Source: Kribbella jejuensis
GTDB lineage: Bacteria > Actinomycetota > Actinomycetes > Propionibacteriales > Kribbellaceae
Length of the DNA: 64,000 nt
Assembly (NCBI RefSeq): GCF_006715085.1
Contig: NZ_VFMM01000002.1
Span: 1,240,001-1,304,000 of the forward strand
Direction of reading: 5' to 3'
The notes beneath the pieces are model-generated. The model was not told the origin of the DNA. It was given only the letters and a program-made list of their open reading frames with translations, and ran no database searches. The stretch's first letter is position 1. Each line of letters opens with the position of its first letter. Shown here in pieces: positions 33,930-42,886 of the stretch. The position numbers and the translations under genes were made by a program.

Positions 33930-35081
33930 CTAGCGCGACGGCCACTTCCAGGGTGGCTCGTCGAGTGGGCCTTGGCCGGTGATGCCGGTGGCGCCCTGCT
34001 CCTTGATCAGTTCGATCGTCTGGAGCTCGGGGGAGAGCGCCGCGAGCGCGCTGATGAACGGACGTGAGTGCGAGACGACGATCACCTGCGTCTCCTTGGC
34101 GGCCGTGACGACCAGGTTGGCCAGTGCCGGCAGCAGGTCGGGGTGCAGGCTGGTCTCGGGCTCGTTGAGCACGAGGAGCTCGGGTGGTCGCGGCGTGAGC
34201 AGCGCGGCGACCCACAACAGGTACCGGAGCGTGCCATCGGACAGCTCGGCACCGGAGAGCGGACGCAGCAACCCGTGCTGACGAAACGCGATCTCGAAGC
34301 GCCCCGCAGTGTTGACCACCTCGATCCGACTGCTTGGGAACGCCAGCTCGATCGCATCGTCCAGCGCCCCGCGTGGCCCCAGCTCACGGATCGTCTGCAA
34401 CGCGGCAGCGACGTCGGCACCGTCCGGAGCGAGTACGGCGGTTCGCGTACCGACCTGCACCAGCCGGGCCGGAGCCGTGGCGTCCGTACGGAAGTGGTCG
34501 TAGAACCGCCAGCCCCGCAATCGTTCCCGTACGACCATGAGCTCCGGCGCGCGCTCCGGGTCCGCGAACTCGCTCAGCATGCTGTCGAACGGCTGCAGCT
34601 TGTGCCCCGCGCGCTGCCACTCACCACTCGCAGAACGGATCCGCACCTCGCTGTTGGTGCGTTCCACCAGCAGCGCCGCCGGCCGCAGGAACGGCCCCGC
34701 CCACAGGGCCTCCCGCTTGATCTCCGGATCCAGATCGAACTCCGACCCGTTCGGGATCGGCAGACCGAGATCCATCAGATAGCCGTAGTCGTCCCCGGCG
34801 AACCCCATCCGCAACGTCACCGGCCCAGTGCGCCGCGTCCCTTGCGTCGGCCGGTCCTTCCGCACGTGCTCGGGGCCGGCCCACAGCGTCGACTGCAGAC
34901 CGCCTTCACGGGCGAGCGCCGCGACAGCACCGTTGCGCGACGCGTCAGCCAGCAGGCGCAGCGCCCGGTAGAGGCTGGACTTCCCGCTGCCGTTCGGCCC
35001 GGTCACCACGTTCAGCCGACGCAACGGCATGACGATTCGCCGCAATGACCGGTAGTTCTCCACCGCGAGCGTCGTCAGCAT
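33930..35081 (-). CDS. AAA family ATPase (RecF/OLD-like, stand-alone)
   Basis: 383-aa ABC/SMC-type ATPase. Walker A is VTGPNGSGKSSLYRALRLL; the signature-like segment is LSGAELSDGTLRYL; Walker B is LLVLNEPETSLHPDLLPAL; the switch His is VIVVSHSRPF. It lacks a TOPRIM or other C-terminal effector domain and is much shorter than OLD nucleases. Such ATPases appear in DNA repair and defence contexts, but no partner nuclease is adjacent, so the role is open. ATG at 35081. Confidence 0.83.
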   Translation of the reverse strand: MLTTLAVENYRSLRRIVMPLRRLNVVTGPNGSGKSSLYRALRLLADASRNGAVAALAREGGLQSTLWAGPEHVRKDRPTQGTRRTGPVTLRMGFAGDDYGYLMDLGLPIPNGSEFDLDPEIKREALWAGPFLRPAALLVERTNSEVRIRSASGEWQRAGHKLQPFDSMLSEFADPERAPELMVVRERLRGWRFYDHFRTDATAPARLVQVGTRTAVLAPDGADVAAALQTIRELGPRGALDDAIELAFPSSRIEVVNTAGRFEIAFRQHGLLRPLSGAELSDGTLRYLLWVAALLTPRPPELLVLNEPETSLHPDLLPALANLVVTAAKETQVIVVSHSRPFISALAALSPELQTIELIKEQGATGITGQGPLDEPPWKWPSR

Positions 35082-35115
35082 GCGACCAAGCTACCGACGC
35101 CTTCCGACAAACCCA

Positions 35116-35142
35116 TGTCACAGCCGGCGGAGCTGTCTCGTC
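35116..35142 (+). promoter_or_regulatory. ECF41-type promoter (TGTCACA-N16-CGTC)
   Basis: TGTCACA (35116-35122), a 16-bp spacer and CGTC (35139-35142) match the published consensus for ECF41 sigma factors. It lies immediately upstream of an epimerase gene that is coupled to an ECF41 sigma factor gene. It also shows that the ATG at 35115, inside the -35, is not the start. Confidence 0.75.
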
Positions 35143-35168
35143 TCGGGGGTAAACGACGAGGAGTGATG

Positions 35169-36104
35169 ATGATGCGGGTGTTTGTGGCGGGTGGGAGTGG
35201 TGTCCTCGGGCGGCGGCTGGTGCCGCAGCTTGTGGCGCGGGGTCACCACGTGACTGCTACGACAACCAGTGCGGCGAAGCTGGGTCTGTTGAAGGAGGCT
35301 GGTGCTGACGGTGTCGTGATGGACGGGCTGGACGGTGCTGCTGTCGGTGAGGCCGTGGCGTTGGCAAAGCCGGACGTGATCGTGCACCAGATGACTGCGA
35401 TCTCGATGGCGCACGCGGGCAAGCCGGACATCAAGCACCCGGACAAGTGGTTCGCCAAGACCAATCGGCTTCGTACGGAGGGCACAGACCACCTGCTGGC
35501 CGCGGCCGAGGCTGTCGGCGTGCCGCACTTCGTTGCGCAGGGCTACGCCAGCTGGAACGGGGTTCGCGAGGGCGGCTGGGTCAAAACCGAAGAGGACCCA
35601 CTGGACCTCCTGGAAGGCACTGCGGCGTACGTCGGGCTCAAGGCGCTCAGCCGGATCGAGGACCTCGTACTGAAGACAGGTGGTGCTGTCATGCGGTACG
35701 GCGCCTTCTACGGGCCAGGAGCCATCGACGACCAGGTGGAGCTCCTCCGTAAACGCCAGTACCCGTTGGTGGGGAAGGGGACTGGCTACAGTTCGTGGGT
35801 GCACTTGGACGATGCTGCGAGCGCTACCGTGCTGGCTGTCGAGCAGAAGGTCACAGGCGTGTTCAACATCGTCGACGACGACCCGGCGCCGGCCAGCGAG
35901 TGGCTGCCCTACCTGGCGGAGTGTGCGGGCGCCAAGCGGCCGATGCGCGTCCCGGTGTGGCTGGCGCGACGGCTGGCCGGGGATCAGGCAGTGGTGATGA
36001 TGACCGAGGGCCGTGGCTTCTCCAACGCCAAGGCGAAGCGTGAGCTCGGCTGGCAGCTCAAGTACCCGTCGTGGCGGCAGGGCTTCAAGGCCGAGCTGTC
36101 CTGA
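35169..36104 (+). CDS. NAD-dependent epimerase/dehydratase family protein
   Basis: 311-aa extended SDR with the Rossmann motif VFVAGGSGVLGRRLVPQL. The catalytic-region sequence is atypical (GYASWNGVREGG, AAYVGLKALSRIE). Three consecutive ATGs (35166, 35169, 35172) follow GAGGAG; 35169 has 5-nt spacing and 35172 is equally possible. Epimerase/oxidoreductase genes of this kind are the characteristic partners of ECF41 sigma factors. The stop overlaps the sigma gene start (TGATG). Substrate unknown. Confidence 0.88.
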   Translation: MMRVFVAGGSGVLGRRLVPQLVARGHHVTATTTSAAKLGLLKEAGADGVVMDGLDGAAVGEAVALAKPDVIVHQMTAISMAHAGKPDIKHPDKWFAKTNRLRTEGTDHLLAAAEAVGVPHFVAQGYASWNGVREGGWVKTEEDPLDLLEGTAAYVGLKALSRIEDLVLKTGGAVMRYGAFYGPGAIDDQVELLRKRQYPLVGKGTGYSSWVHLDDAASATVLAVEQKVTGVFNIVDDDPAPASEWLPYLAECAGAKRPMRVPVWLARRLAGDQAVVMMTEGRGFSNAKAKRELGWQLKYPSWRQGFKAELS

Positions 36105-37027
36105 TGCCTACTCGCGACCAGGAGTTCGAGCAGTTGCGTCCGCTGTTGTCCTCGATCGCCTACCGCATCCTCGGTAGTGTCAGCGAGGCAGAGGACGCCG
36201 TGCAGGAGACGTGGGTCCGGTACGCCGCCTCACCGACACAACCCGCGTCCGTGAAGGCATTCCTGTCTGCGGTCGTCACCCGCATCTCCATCGACGTACT
36301 GCGTTCCGCGCGGCGCAGACGGGAGGAGTACGTCGGCCCGTGGTTCCCGGAGCCGTTGTTGTCGGACCCGTACGAGGACCCGGAACGCGCGGCCGAGCTG
36401 GCGGACTCCGTGTCGATGGCGGCGCTCCTCCTGCTCGAGCGGCTGTCTCCACTGGAGCGGGCGGCCTTCGTCTTGCGGGAGGTGTTCGGATTCGGCTTCG
36501 CCGAGGTGGCGGCGGCGGTCGGGCGGTCGGAGACTGCGTGCCGGCAGCTCGTGGTGCGGGCGCGGCGGCACATGGAGACCGGGCGGACCAGGTTCGTGGC
36601 CGATCAGCGGGAGCGGGAAGAGCTGGCGGTCCGGTTCTTCGAGGCGTTCAAAGAAGGGGCCATCGGCAACTTGATGGAATTCCTGGCGGCCGATGTGCAG
36701 CTGGTCGGGGACGCCGGCGGCAAGGCGCCGCAGTGGGGCCGGGGCGTGGTCACCGGCGCCGGCAACGTGGCGCGGATGCTGGCTGCGCTGGCCGTACCGT
36801 TCGCGCGGATCGGCGGTGTGGTCGAGCCGCACGAGGTGAACGGGCAGCCGGGCGCGATCTTCCGGGACCGCGACGGCCGGGTGGTGAACACCTGGACGCT
36901 GGACATCGCCGACGGGCAGATCCAGGCGATCCGCGCGGTGGTCAACCCGGACAAACTCCGGCATGTCGGCCCGGTCGCCGACGCCTGGGCCGTCGTCCGG
37001 GACACCGGCGCCGCCCGCCGCTCCTGA
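36104..37027 (+). CDS. ECF41 RNA polymerase sigma factor (SigJ-like)
   Basis: 307-aa ECF sigma factor with sigma2 (LSSIAYRILGSVSEAEDAVQ), sigma4 (LSPLERAAFVLREVFGFGFA) and a fused C-terminal SnoaL-like domain. The C-terminal domain contains the group's GDAGGK and NPDKL signatures, which in ECF41 members modulate activity in place of a separate anti-sigma factor. It is translationally coupled to the upstream epimerase. The promoter match at 35116 suggests autoregulation. Its last codons lie inside a 38-bp tandem duplication. Confidence 0.92.
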   Translation: MPTRDQEFEQLRPLLSSIAYRILGSVSEAEDAVQETWVRYAASPTQPASVKAFLSAVVTRISIDVLRSARRRREEYVGPWFPEPLLSDPYEDPERAAELADSVSMAALLLLERLSPLERAAFVLREVFGFGFAEVAAAVGRSETACRQLVVRARRHMETGRTRFVADQREREELAVRFFEAFKEGAIGNLMEFLAADVQLVGDAGGKAPQWGRGVVTGAGNVARMLAALAVPFARIGGVVEPHEVNGQPGAIFRDRDGRVVNTWTLDIADGQIQAIRAVVNPDKLRHVGPVADAWAVVRDTGAARRS

Positions 37028-37084
37028 GCCTCGCCGGGGACACGGGCGCCGCCCGCCACTCCTGAGCCTGGGCGGGGACATGAG
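37001..37084 (+). repeat. 38-bp tandem duplication spanning the sigma factor stop codon
   Basis: The 38-bp segment starting GACACCGGCGCCGCCCGCC at 37001 recurs at 37039 with few changes, and a third copy begins at 37077 (GACATGAG). The first copy contains the stop of the ECF41 gene, and the second repeats it as CTCCTGAGCC. Confidence 0.85.
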
Positions 37085-37085
37085 A

Positions 37086-37114
37086 AGGGGGCGCAGCAAC
37101 TGGCTGCGCCCCCT
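37086..37114. terminator. bidirectional hairpin terminator
   Basis: A 12-bp perfect stem (AGGGGGCGCAGC/GCTGCGCCCCCT) with a 5-nt loop lies between the convergent ECF41 and ABC transporter genes. Confidence 0.85.
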
Positions 37115-37127
37115 CGTCAGGATGCTG

Positions 37128-39002
37128 TCAGGCCAGGGACTCTTCCCAGGCCTGGTGTAGGCCGGCGTAGTGGCCGTCGACTGTGATCAGGTGGTCGGGC
37201 GAGCCGTCCTCGATGATCCGGCCGTGTTCGAGCACGAGCACGCGGTCGGCTGTCTCGACCGTGGACAGCCGGTGCGCGATCACGATCGCGGTCCGGTCGG
37301 CGAGGATCGTCCTCAGCGCCCGCTGGATCAGCCGCTCGCTGGGGATGTCCAGGCTGGACGTGGCCTCGTCCAGGATCAGGACGGCCGGGTCCGCCAGGAA
37401 CGCCCGCGCGAACGCGACCAGCTGCCGCTGACCGGCCGACAACCGGGACCCGCGCTTCTCGACCGCGGTCTCGTAACCGTTCGGCAGGGCCATGATGAAG
37501 TCGTGCGCGCCGATCACCTTGGCGGCCTCGACGACCTCCTCCATCGTCGCGTCCGGCTTGCCGAACCTGATGTTGTCCGCGACCGAGCCGGTGAACAGGA
37601 AGTTCTCCTGGGTCACCATCACGACCCGCTCGCGCAGGTCGTCCTCGGACAGGTCGCGGAGGTCCACGCCGTCGAGCAGCAGGTGCCCGCCGGTCGGGTC
37701 GTAGAACCTGGCCACGAGTTTCGCGATCGTGGTCTTGCCCGCTCCCGTCGTACCGACCAGGGCGAGCGTCTGGCCCGCCGGTACGTCGAGCTGCAGCCCG
37801 GGCAGCACCGGTACGCCGTCGACGTACTCGAACCGGACGTTCCGCAGTTCCAGGTGACCGCGCGCCGGACCGGGCAAGGCCTTTTGGATCGGCTCCGGTA
37901 CGTCCGGGGTCTCGTTCAGGACGCCGGACAGCTTCTCCAGCGCCGCCGACGCGGACAGGAACGTGTTGTAGAACTGCGTGATGTCCTGCAGCGGCTCGAA
38001 GAACTGCCGCAGGTACAGCAGGAACGCGGTCAGTACGCCGACCGTTACGTGCCCGTGGTAGGCCTGGTAACCGCCGTACGCCAGGATCGCGACGATCGTG
38101 ATGTTGCCGACGCCCTTGATCGCCGGCATGAAGATCGCGTTCAGCTGGAACGACTCGAGGTTCGCCTTCCGGTAGCGGTCGTTGACGCCGTGGAAGATCT
38201 CCTCGTTCCGCGGCTCCCGGCGGAACGCCTGCACCGCGCGGATCCCGGTCATCGACTCGACGAAGTGCACGATGACGAGTACGACGGCCTCACGCGTCTG
38301 CCGGTAGACGATCGCGGACCGCTTCCGGAACCACGCCGTCAGGATCAGCAGCGCCGGGAACGACAGCAGCGCGAGCAGACCGAGCTTGACGTCCAGCGTG
38401 AGCAGGATGATCGACGTACCGACCAAGGTCAGCACAGCTGTCACGAGGCTGTCGAAACCGCTCGCCAGCATTTCGTCGATGACCTGTACGTCGGAGGTCA
38501 GCCGGGAGATCACCCGCCCCGACGTGAACTTGTCGTGGAACGCCGGGCTGAGCCGCTGGAAGTGGTCGAACACCCGCTTCCGCAGCCCGAGCAGGATGGT
38601 CTGCCCGAGGCGCCCGGAGCGCATCAGGAAGACCTGTCGCGCCCACGCCTGCAGCAGCGCCGACGCCAGTACCACGATGACGATGGTGATCAGCTGCTTC
38701 GAGCCCTCACCCGCCAGGATCGGCGGGATGCCCTTGTCGATGCCCAGGTGGACCAGGTACGGCACGGCGAGCCGGGCGGCGTTCTCGACGATCACGATCA
38801 CCACCAGCAGCCAGATGAGCTTCTGGTACGGCCGGAGCAGTTCCCCGAGCAGCTTGCGGGAGTCCTCCTTCAGCCGGATCGTCGTGGCGCGGGAGATTTC
38901 CCGGTCGGGGTCCTCCTCGAACAACCCCCGCCACTTCTGCTCCTCCGGCAGTGCGTCCTTCACATCAGTGGGAGGAGGTGTCTGCTGCTGGGTCGTCGTC
39001 AT
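37128..39002 (-). CDS. ABC exporter half-transporter with consensus ATPase site
   Basis: 624-aa fused membrane and nucleotide-binding protein. Six helices of an ABC type IV exporter begin near LIWLLVVIVIVENAARLAV. The ATPase domain has Walker A GTTGAGKTT, signature RLSAGQRQLV, Walker B VLILDEATSSLD with the catalytic Glu, and the switch His in IAHRLST. The ATG overlaps the stop of the partner by 4 bp (ATGA), so the two form a heterodimeric exporter. Substrate unknown; lipid, peptide or drug are possible. Confidence 0.92.
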   Translation of the reverse strand: MTTTQQQTPPPTDVKDALPEEQKWRGLFEEDPDREISRATTIRLKEDSRKLLGELLRPYQKLIWLLVVIVIVENAARLAVPYLVHLGIDKGIPPILAGEGSKQLITIVIVVLASALLQAWARQVFLMRSGRLGQTILLGLRKRVFDHFQRLSPAFHDKFTSGRVISRLTSDVQVIDEMLASGFDSLVTAVLTLVGTSIILLTLDVKLGLLALLSFPALLILTAWFRKRSAIVYRQTREAVVLVIVHFVESMTGIRAVQAFRREPRNEEIFHGVNDRYRKANLESFQLNAIFMPAIKGVGNITIVAILAYGGYQAYHGHVTVGVLTAFLLYLRQFFEPLQDITQFYNTFLSASAALEKLSGVLNETPDVPEPIQKALPGPARGHLELRNVRFEYVDGVPVLPGLQLDVPAGQTLALVGTTGAGKTTIAKLVARFYDPTGGHLLLDGVDLRDLSEDDLRERVVMVTQENFLFTGSVADNIRFGKPDATMEEVVEAAKVIGAHDFIMALPNGYETAVEKRGSRLSAGQRQLVAFARAFLADPAVLILDEATSSLDIPSERLIQRALRTILADRTAIVIAHRLSTVETADRVLVLEHGRIIEDGSPDHLITVDGHYAGLHQAWEESLA

Positions 39003-40819
39003 GCGTGCACCTCCTCTTCCTCCGCTGCCAGCAGGTGGCGGTACGCCGGTACCGTCGCCAGCAGCTCCTGATGGGTTCCTACGTGGGTGACCGTGCCGTT
39101 CTGCAGCAGCGCCACCTTGTCGGCCAGCATCACCGTCGACGCGCGGTGCGCGACCACGATGCCGGTGGTGTCGGCGAGCACGTTCCGCAGCGCCTCCTCG
39201 ACCAGGGCCTCGGTGTGTACGTCGAGCGCGGACAGGGTGTCGTCCAGCACGAGTACTGCGGGCTTGGCGAGCACTGCGCGCGCCAGGGCCAGCCGCTGGC
39301 GTTGGCCGCCCGACAGCGACATGCCCTGCTCACCGACCCGGGTGTCCAGGCCCCACGGGAGGTCGTTGGCGAACTGCGCCTGGGCTACCTCCAGCGCCTC
39401 CTGTACCTCTGCCTCAGAGGCGTCGGGCCTGCCGAGAGTGAGGTTCTCCCGCACACTCATGGAGAACAGCGTCGGGTCGTCGAACGCGGACGCGACCGCG
39501 GTCCGCAGTGACACCAGGGACAGGTCCCGGATGTCGTGCCCGTCGATGGTGATCCGTCCGGCGGTCACGTCGTACAGCCGGGGGACCAGTGCGGTCAGCG
39601 TCGTCTTCCCGGACCCGGTGGCGCCGACCAGGGCCAGCGTCGTACCGGGGGTGAGGTCCAGGTTGATGTCGTGCAGGACCTCGGTCGAGTCGTCGGAGAA
39701 CCGGAAGCCCACGTGCTCGAAGCGCAGGTGCCCGCGGGGATTCGTGAGCTCGTCCGGGCCGGACTTGATCACCGAGTAGGTGTCCAGGATCTCGCTGATC
39801 CGGTCCGCCGCGGTCATCGCCTCCTGCGCCATCGCCAGGATCGCGCCGAGCGAGGTGACCGGCCAGACCAGCGACAGCATCAGCGTGATGAACGCGACCA
39901 GGGTGCCGAGCGTGATCGCCTCCCGGCCGACGGCGAGCGCGCCGAGCAACAGCACGATCACCAGGGTCAGGTTCGGGATCACGCCGAGGAAGCTCCAGAA
40001 CCGGGACGCCAGCCGGACCTTCTCGACCTCGGTGTCGTACAGCGTGGTCGCCTCGTCGTCGAACTGCGCCTGCACGTACGGCCGGCGCCCGAACGCCTTG
40101 ATCACCCGGAAGCCGAGAGCGGACTCTTCGATCCGGGTGGCCAGGTCGCCCTGCTGGTCCTGCACCTTGCGGGAGATCCGCAGGTACTTCTTCTCGAACT
40201 TCAGCGACACCATCACGATCGGTACGGCGGCCACGAGGACGACCAGACCGAGCGGCCAGTACAGCTGCAGCAGCAGGATCGTGACCACGATCAGCTGCAG
40301 GATGTTCATCACCAGGAACAGCAGGCCGAAGCCCATGAACCGCCGGATCGTGGACAGGTCGGTGGTCACCCGGGAGAGCAACTGGCCGCTCTGCCAGCGG
40401 GTGTGGAACTCCATCGGCAGCGACTGCAGCCGGACATACAGGTCGTGCCGGAGTGTGGCCTCGAGGTCGCTGACGGTCCGGGACTGCGCCCAGCGGCGCA
40501 TCCAGACCAGGATGACCTCGGAGATGCTGAGCCCGAGGGCCAGCAGCGCCAGCGGAACCAGCATGCTCAGCTCGTGGCGGGTGACCGGACCGTCGATGAT
40601 GGCCCTGGTGACCAACGGGACGGTGAGGCTGACGCCGACGCCCAGCATGGCGGTGGTGAACATCACCGACAGTCGCCAGCGGTGGGGCTTCAAATAGGGA
40701 CGCAGCCGCCAGAGATTGCGGCTACGTTCGGGGGTACGGGTGGAGGGGGGAGCGATCGACGGCGCTTGGACGGCGTTGACAGCGTGCTCTGAGGGCATCT
40801 GGACGGGCGCACTTCCCAT
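38999..40819 (-). CDS. ABC exporter half-transporter with degenerate ATPase site
   Basis: 606-aa half-transporter. Six membrane helices precede an ATPase domain with Walker A GATGSGKTT and signature SLSGGQRQRLALARA. Walker B is VLVLDDTLSALD, with Asp where the catalytic Glu should be, as in the degenerate subunit of heterodimeric exporters such as TM287/288. It is translated first in the pair. The 164-bp gap upstream (40820-40983) separates it from the MFS gene and shows no gene. Confidence 0.92.
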   Translation of the reverse strand: MGSAPVQMPSEHAVNAVQAPSIAPPSTRTPERSRNLWRLRPYLKPHRWRLSVMFTTAMLGVGVSLTVPLVTRAIIDGPVTRHELSMLVPLALLALGLSISEVILVWMRRWAQSRTVSDLEATLRHDLYVRLQSLPMEFHTRWQSGQLLSRVTTDLSTIRRFMGFGLLFLVMNILQLIVVTILLLQLYWPLGLVVLVAAVPIVMVSLKFEKKYLRISRKVQDQQGDLATRIEESALGFRVIKAFGRRPYVQAQFDDEATTLYDTEVEKVRLASRFWSFLGVIPNLTLVIVLLLGALAVGREAITLGTLVAFITLMLSLVWPVTSLGAILAMAQEAMTAADRISEILDTYSVIKSGPDELTNPRGHLRFEHVGFRFSDDSTEVLHDINLDLTPGTTLALVGATGSGKTTLTALVPRLYDVTAGRITIDGHDIRDLSLVSLRTAVASAFDDPTLFSMSVRENLTLGRPDASEAEVQEALEVAQAQFANDLPWGLDTRVGEQGMSLSGGQRQRLALARAVLAKPAVLVLDDTLSALDVHTEALVEEALRNVLADTTGIVVAHRASTVMLADKVALLQNGTVTHVGTHQELLATVPAYRHLLAAEEEEVHA

Positions 40820-40983
40820 CTACTTCGGTTTGACTGGGTTTCGGCGACCAGAAAACGGCGCATTTTCCAGTATCGCCCAGTAGGTAAGCGCTTGTCCTGC
40901 CAATTCCATTCCCGGTGAATGATTCGCAATAGGCCGTTCCGGGCTCAGGCGGCAGCGGCCCGGCGACCTATCACGGATCGCAA

Positions 40984-42204
40984 TCAGTCCTGCGCGAACG
41001 ATCGCGCGACTGCCGGCAGGTCGCGCAGTCCACGGAGCGGGGAGAGGACCGCGATCAGCAGACCGCAGAGCATGCCGGCGGTGACGATCAGCAGGGTGGG
41101 GCGGATGCCGAGCGCAGTCGCGAGCGCTCCGGAGACCACGGCGCCGACAGTCTGACCGCCAATGACCAGGGTGCGCCAGGAGGCGGTCACCTGCCCTACG
41201 AGGCCCTCCGATGCGAGCGCCTGACGCAGGGTGCGCTGCGGAACGCCGAACAGCGACATGCCGAGCCCTGCGAAGACACTGCCGAGAAGGATGACCGGCA
41301 CTGAGCCGGTGAACAGCGCGACGCCGTTGAGTGACGCCAGGAATGTGCCGCTCAGATAACAACGGCCGAGACCGACCCTGTTGCACCAGCCGGTGGCGAC
41401 GAAGGTGCCGGCCACCGCGGCGGCTCCGGAGACCGTGAGGTTCAGTCCGACGAACGCTGCCGGCAGGTGCAGTTCGCGGATCAGGAACAGTACGACGAGC
41501 GGTCCCAGCATCGCTCCGGCCATGGCCGCAATTGCCGCGGACACGACGAGCGGCCGGAGCATCCCGTGCCCGAACAGCACGCGCAGGCCGGCGGACACTC
41601 GTACCTCGGACCGCGGCCGTGCCGGTGGACGCTCCGGCTCGCGGATGAGGTACGCGGTCACGGTTGAGACGACGTACGACGCGGCGTCGATCAGGATCGC
41701 GAAGGGTGCCGGGAGCACCTGGACCAGTACACCGGCTGCCGAAGGTCCCAATGTCCCCGCAAGGTTGAAGTTGAGCAGGGCCGCGCTGTTGGCCCGCATG
41801 AGATCTTCACGCGGCACCAGCGCCGGAATCATCGTCTGGGACGCGGTGTCGGACAGCAGGGCCATCAGACCGGTCAATACGGCGACCACGTACAACTGCT
41901 CGATCCGCAGCCACCTCAGGGCCGCTGCGGCAGGTACCGAGCCGAGAAGAACGAGCGCTCCGATGTCAGTGCAGATCAGCACGCGCCGCAGCGACCACCT
42001 GTCGACCCAGACCCCCGCGTGCAGCCCGAACACCAGATGCGGCGCGATAGCCAACGCGGACAACGCCCCCATCTCCAGCGCGGACGCGTGCAACGTCACG
42101 ACAGCCACCAACGGCAAGGCAACGCGAGTGACCGCACTCCCCGTCGCGGACACCAACTGCCCGATCCAGAGCTTCCGGAACTCACCCCGCACAACCCAGG
42201 CCAC
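40984..42204 (-). CDS. MFS transporter
   Basis: 406-aa protein with about twelve hydrophobic helices. The loop between helices 2 and 3 (GVWVDRWSLRRVLI) is the usual MFS A-motif region. The overall pattern (LYVVAVLTGLMALLSDTASQ, NSAALLNFNLAGTLGPSAAG) is that of the enterobactin-exporter-like MFS_3 group. Probably exports a small molecule or drug. GTG start at 42204. A decayed ATPase remnant lies just upstream. Confidence 0.87.
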   Translation of the reverse strand: MAWVVRGEFRKLWIGQLVSATGSAVTRVALPLVAVVTLHASALEMGALSALAIAPHLVFGLHAGVWVDRWSLRRVLICTDIGALVLLGSVPAAAALRWLRIEQLYVVAVLTGLMALLSDTASQTMIPALVPREDLMRANSAALLNFNLAGTLGPSAAGVLVQVLPAPFAILIDAASYVVSTVTAYLIREPERPPARPRSEVRVSAGLRVLFGHGMLRPLVVSAAIAAMAGAMLGPLVVLFLIRELHLPAAFVGLNLTVSGAAAVAGTFVATGWCNRVGLGRCYLSGTFLASLNGVALFTGSVPVILLGSVFAGLGMSLFGVPQRTLRQALASEGLVGQVTASWRTLVIGGQTVGAVVSGALATALGIRPTLLIVTAGMLCGLLIAVLSPLRGLRDLPAVARSFAQD

Positions 42205-42266
42205 AAAACGAACCTGTCATGCAGGAGAGTCACCGAACTACAGGAGTTCGCCCTGAGCAGAGGAGT

Positions 42267-42810
42267 TCACTCCACGCGAAACACGGGACCTCTTGCGGTG
42301 AAGGGGAGTGAAGCACCGCGCGGAATCAGCCACGCGTGCTCGCGCCGTACCCGCACCACATCGCACTGACCGTCCGTGATCAGCAGGATCGGACCGTCCG
42401 ACGGGAAGTCGTCCGCCCGCTCCAGCAGATCCACCCCGGGCTGCAGGACGGTCCCACCGCGGCCGCGGACCTGCATCCGGCCGACGATGTCGTCGACCGG
42501 ACATAGCCCGCGTCGTACGCCGCGGCGTCAGGTGGACGTGGACCAGCCGGTTGACCAGTGCGCTCGCCATCGGGCGGGCGAGCGCGTTGTCGGTGACGCG
42601 GTTGCCGGCACCGATCACCACGGACCCTTCGGGGCAGCTCGTACTCGCCGATGCGGCGATCCAGGATCAGCGAGTAGAAAGCCTTCTGGACCTCGGCCGA
42701 GGAGGCGTTCAGCTCGTCGAGGAACAAGCAGTACGGCTCGTCGCGGGCGATGACCACGGGCGGCGCGAACCTGCTGCGGCCGTCCACGATCTGGGCCGCG
42801 GTGTGTCACC
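42267..42810 (-). pseudogene. decayed MoxR-like AAA ATPase plus VWA-like protein remnant
   Basis: On the minus strand, 42810-42632 encodes the middle of a MoxR-like ATPase (TAAQIVDGRSRF, then YCLFLDELNASSAEVQKAFY and RRIGEYELP). After one extra base in the run at 42631-42634 the frame shifts and continues as EGSVVIGAGNRVTDNALARP up to VNRLVHVHL. In yet another frame, 42500-42267 encodes a VWA/DUF2201-like C-terminus (RGRGGTVLQPGVDLLE, GPILLITDGQCDVV). The ATPase Walker A and the VWA N-terminus are missing. It is a deletion and frameshift relic of a two-gene ATPase/VWA operon. Confidence 0.8.
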
Positions 42811-42886
42811 TGGTTTTGGGGAGGTGCTTCCGTTACCGGTGGTTACTGGTTAGCCTTTCGAGCGTTTCGGAGTGCTGGGGGGTCTC

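Noticed and set aside
33930..35081. OLD-family anti-phage nuclease or retron-type ATPase
   Set aside because: The protein has only the ATPase part; no TOPRIM, nuclease or reverse transcriptase gene is adjacent.
37170..39071. Plus-strand open frame of over 600 codons opposite the ABC exporter
   Set aside because: The minus-strand ABC exporter has all Walker and signature motifs; the plus frame has none.
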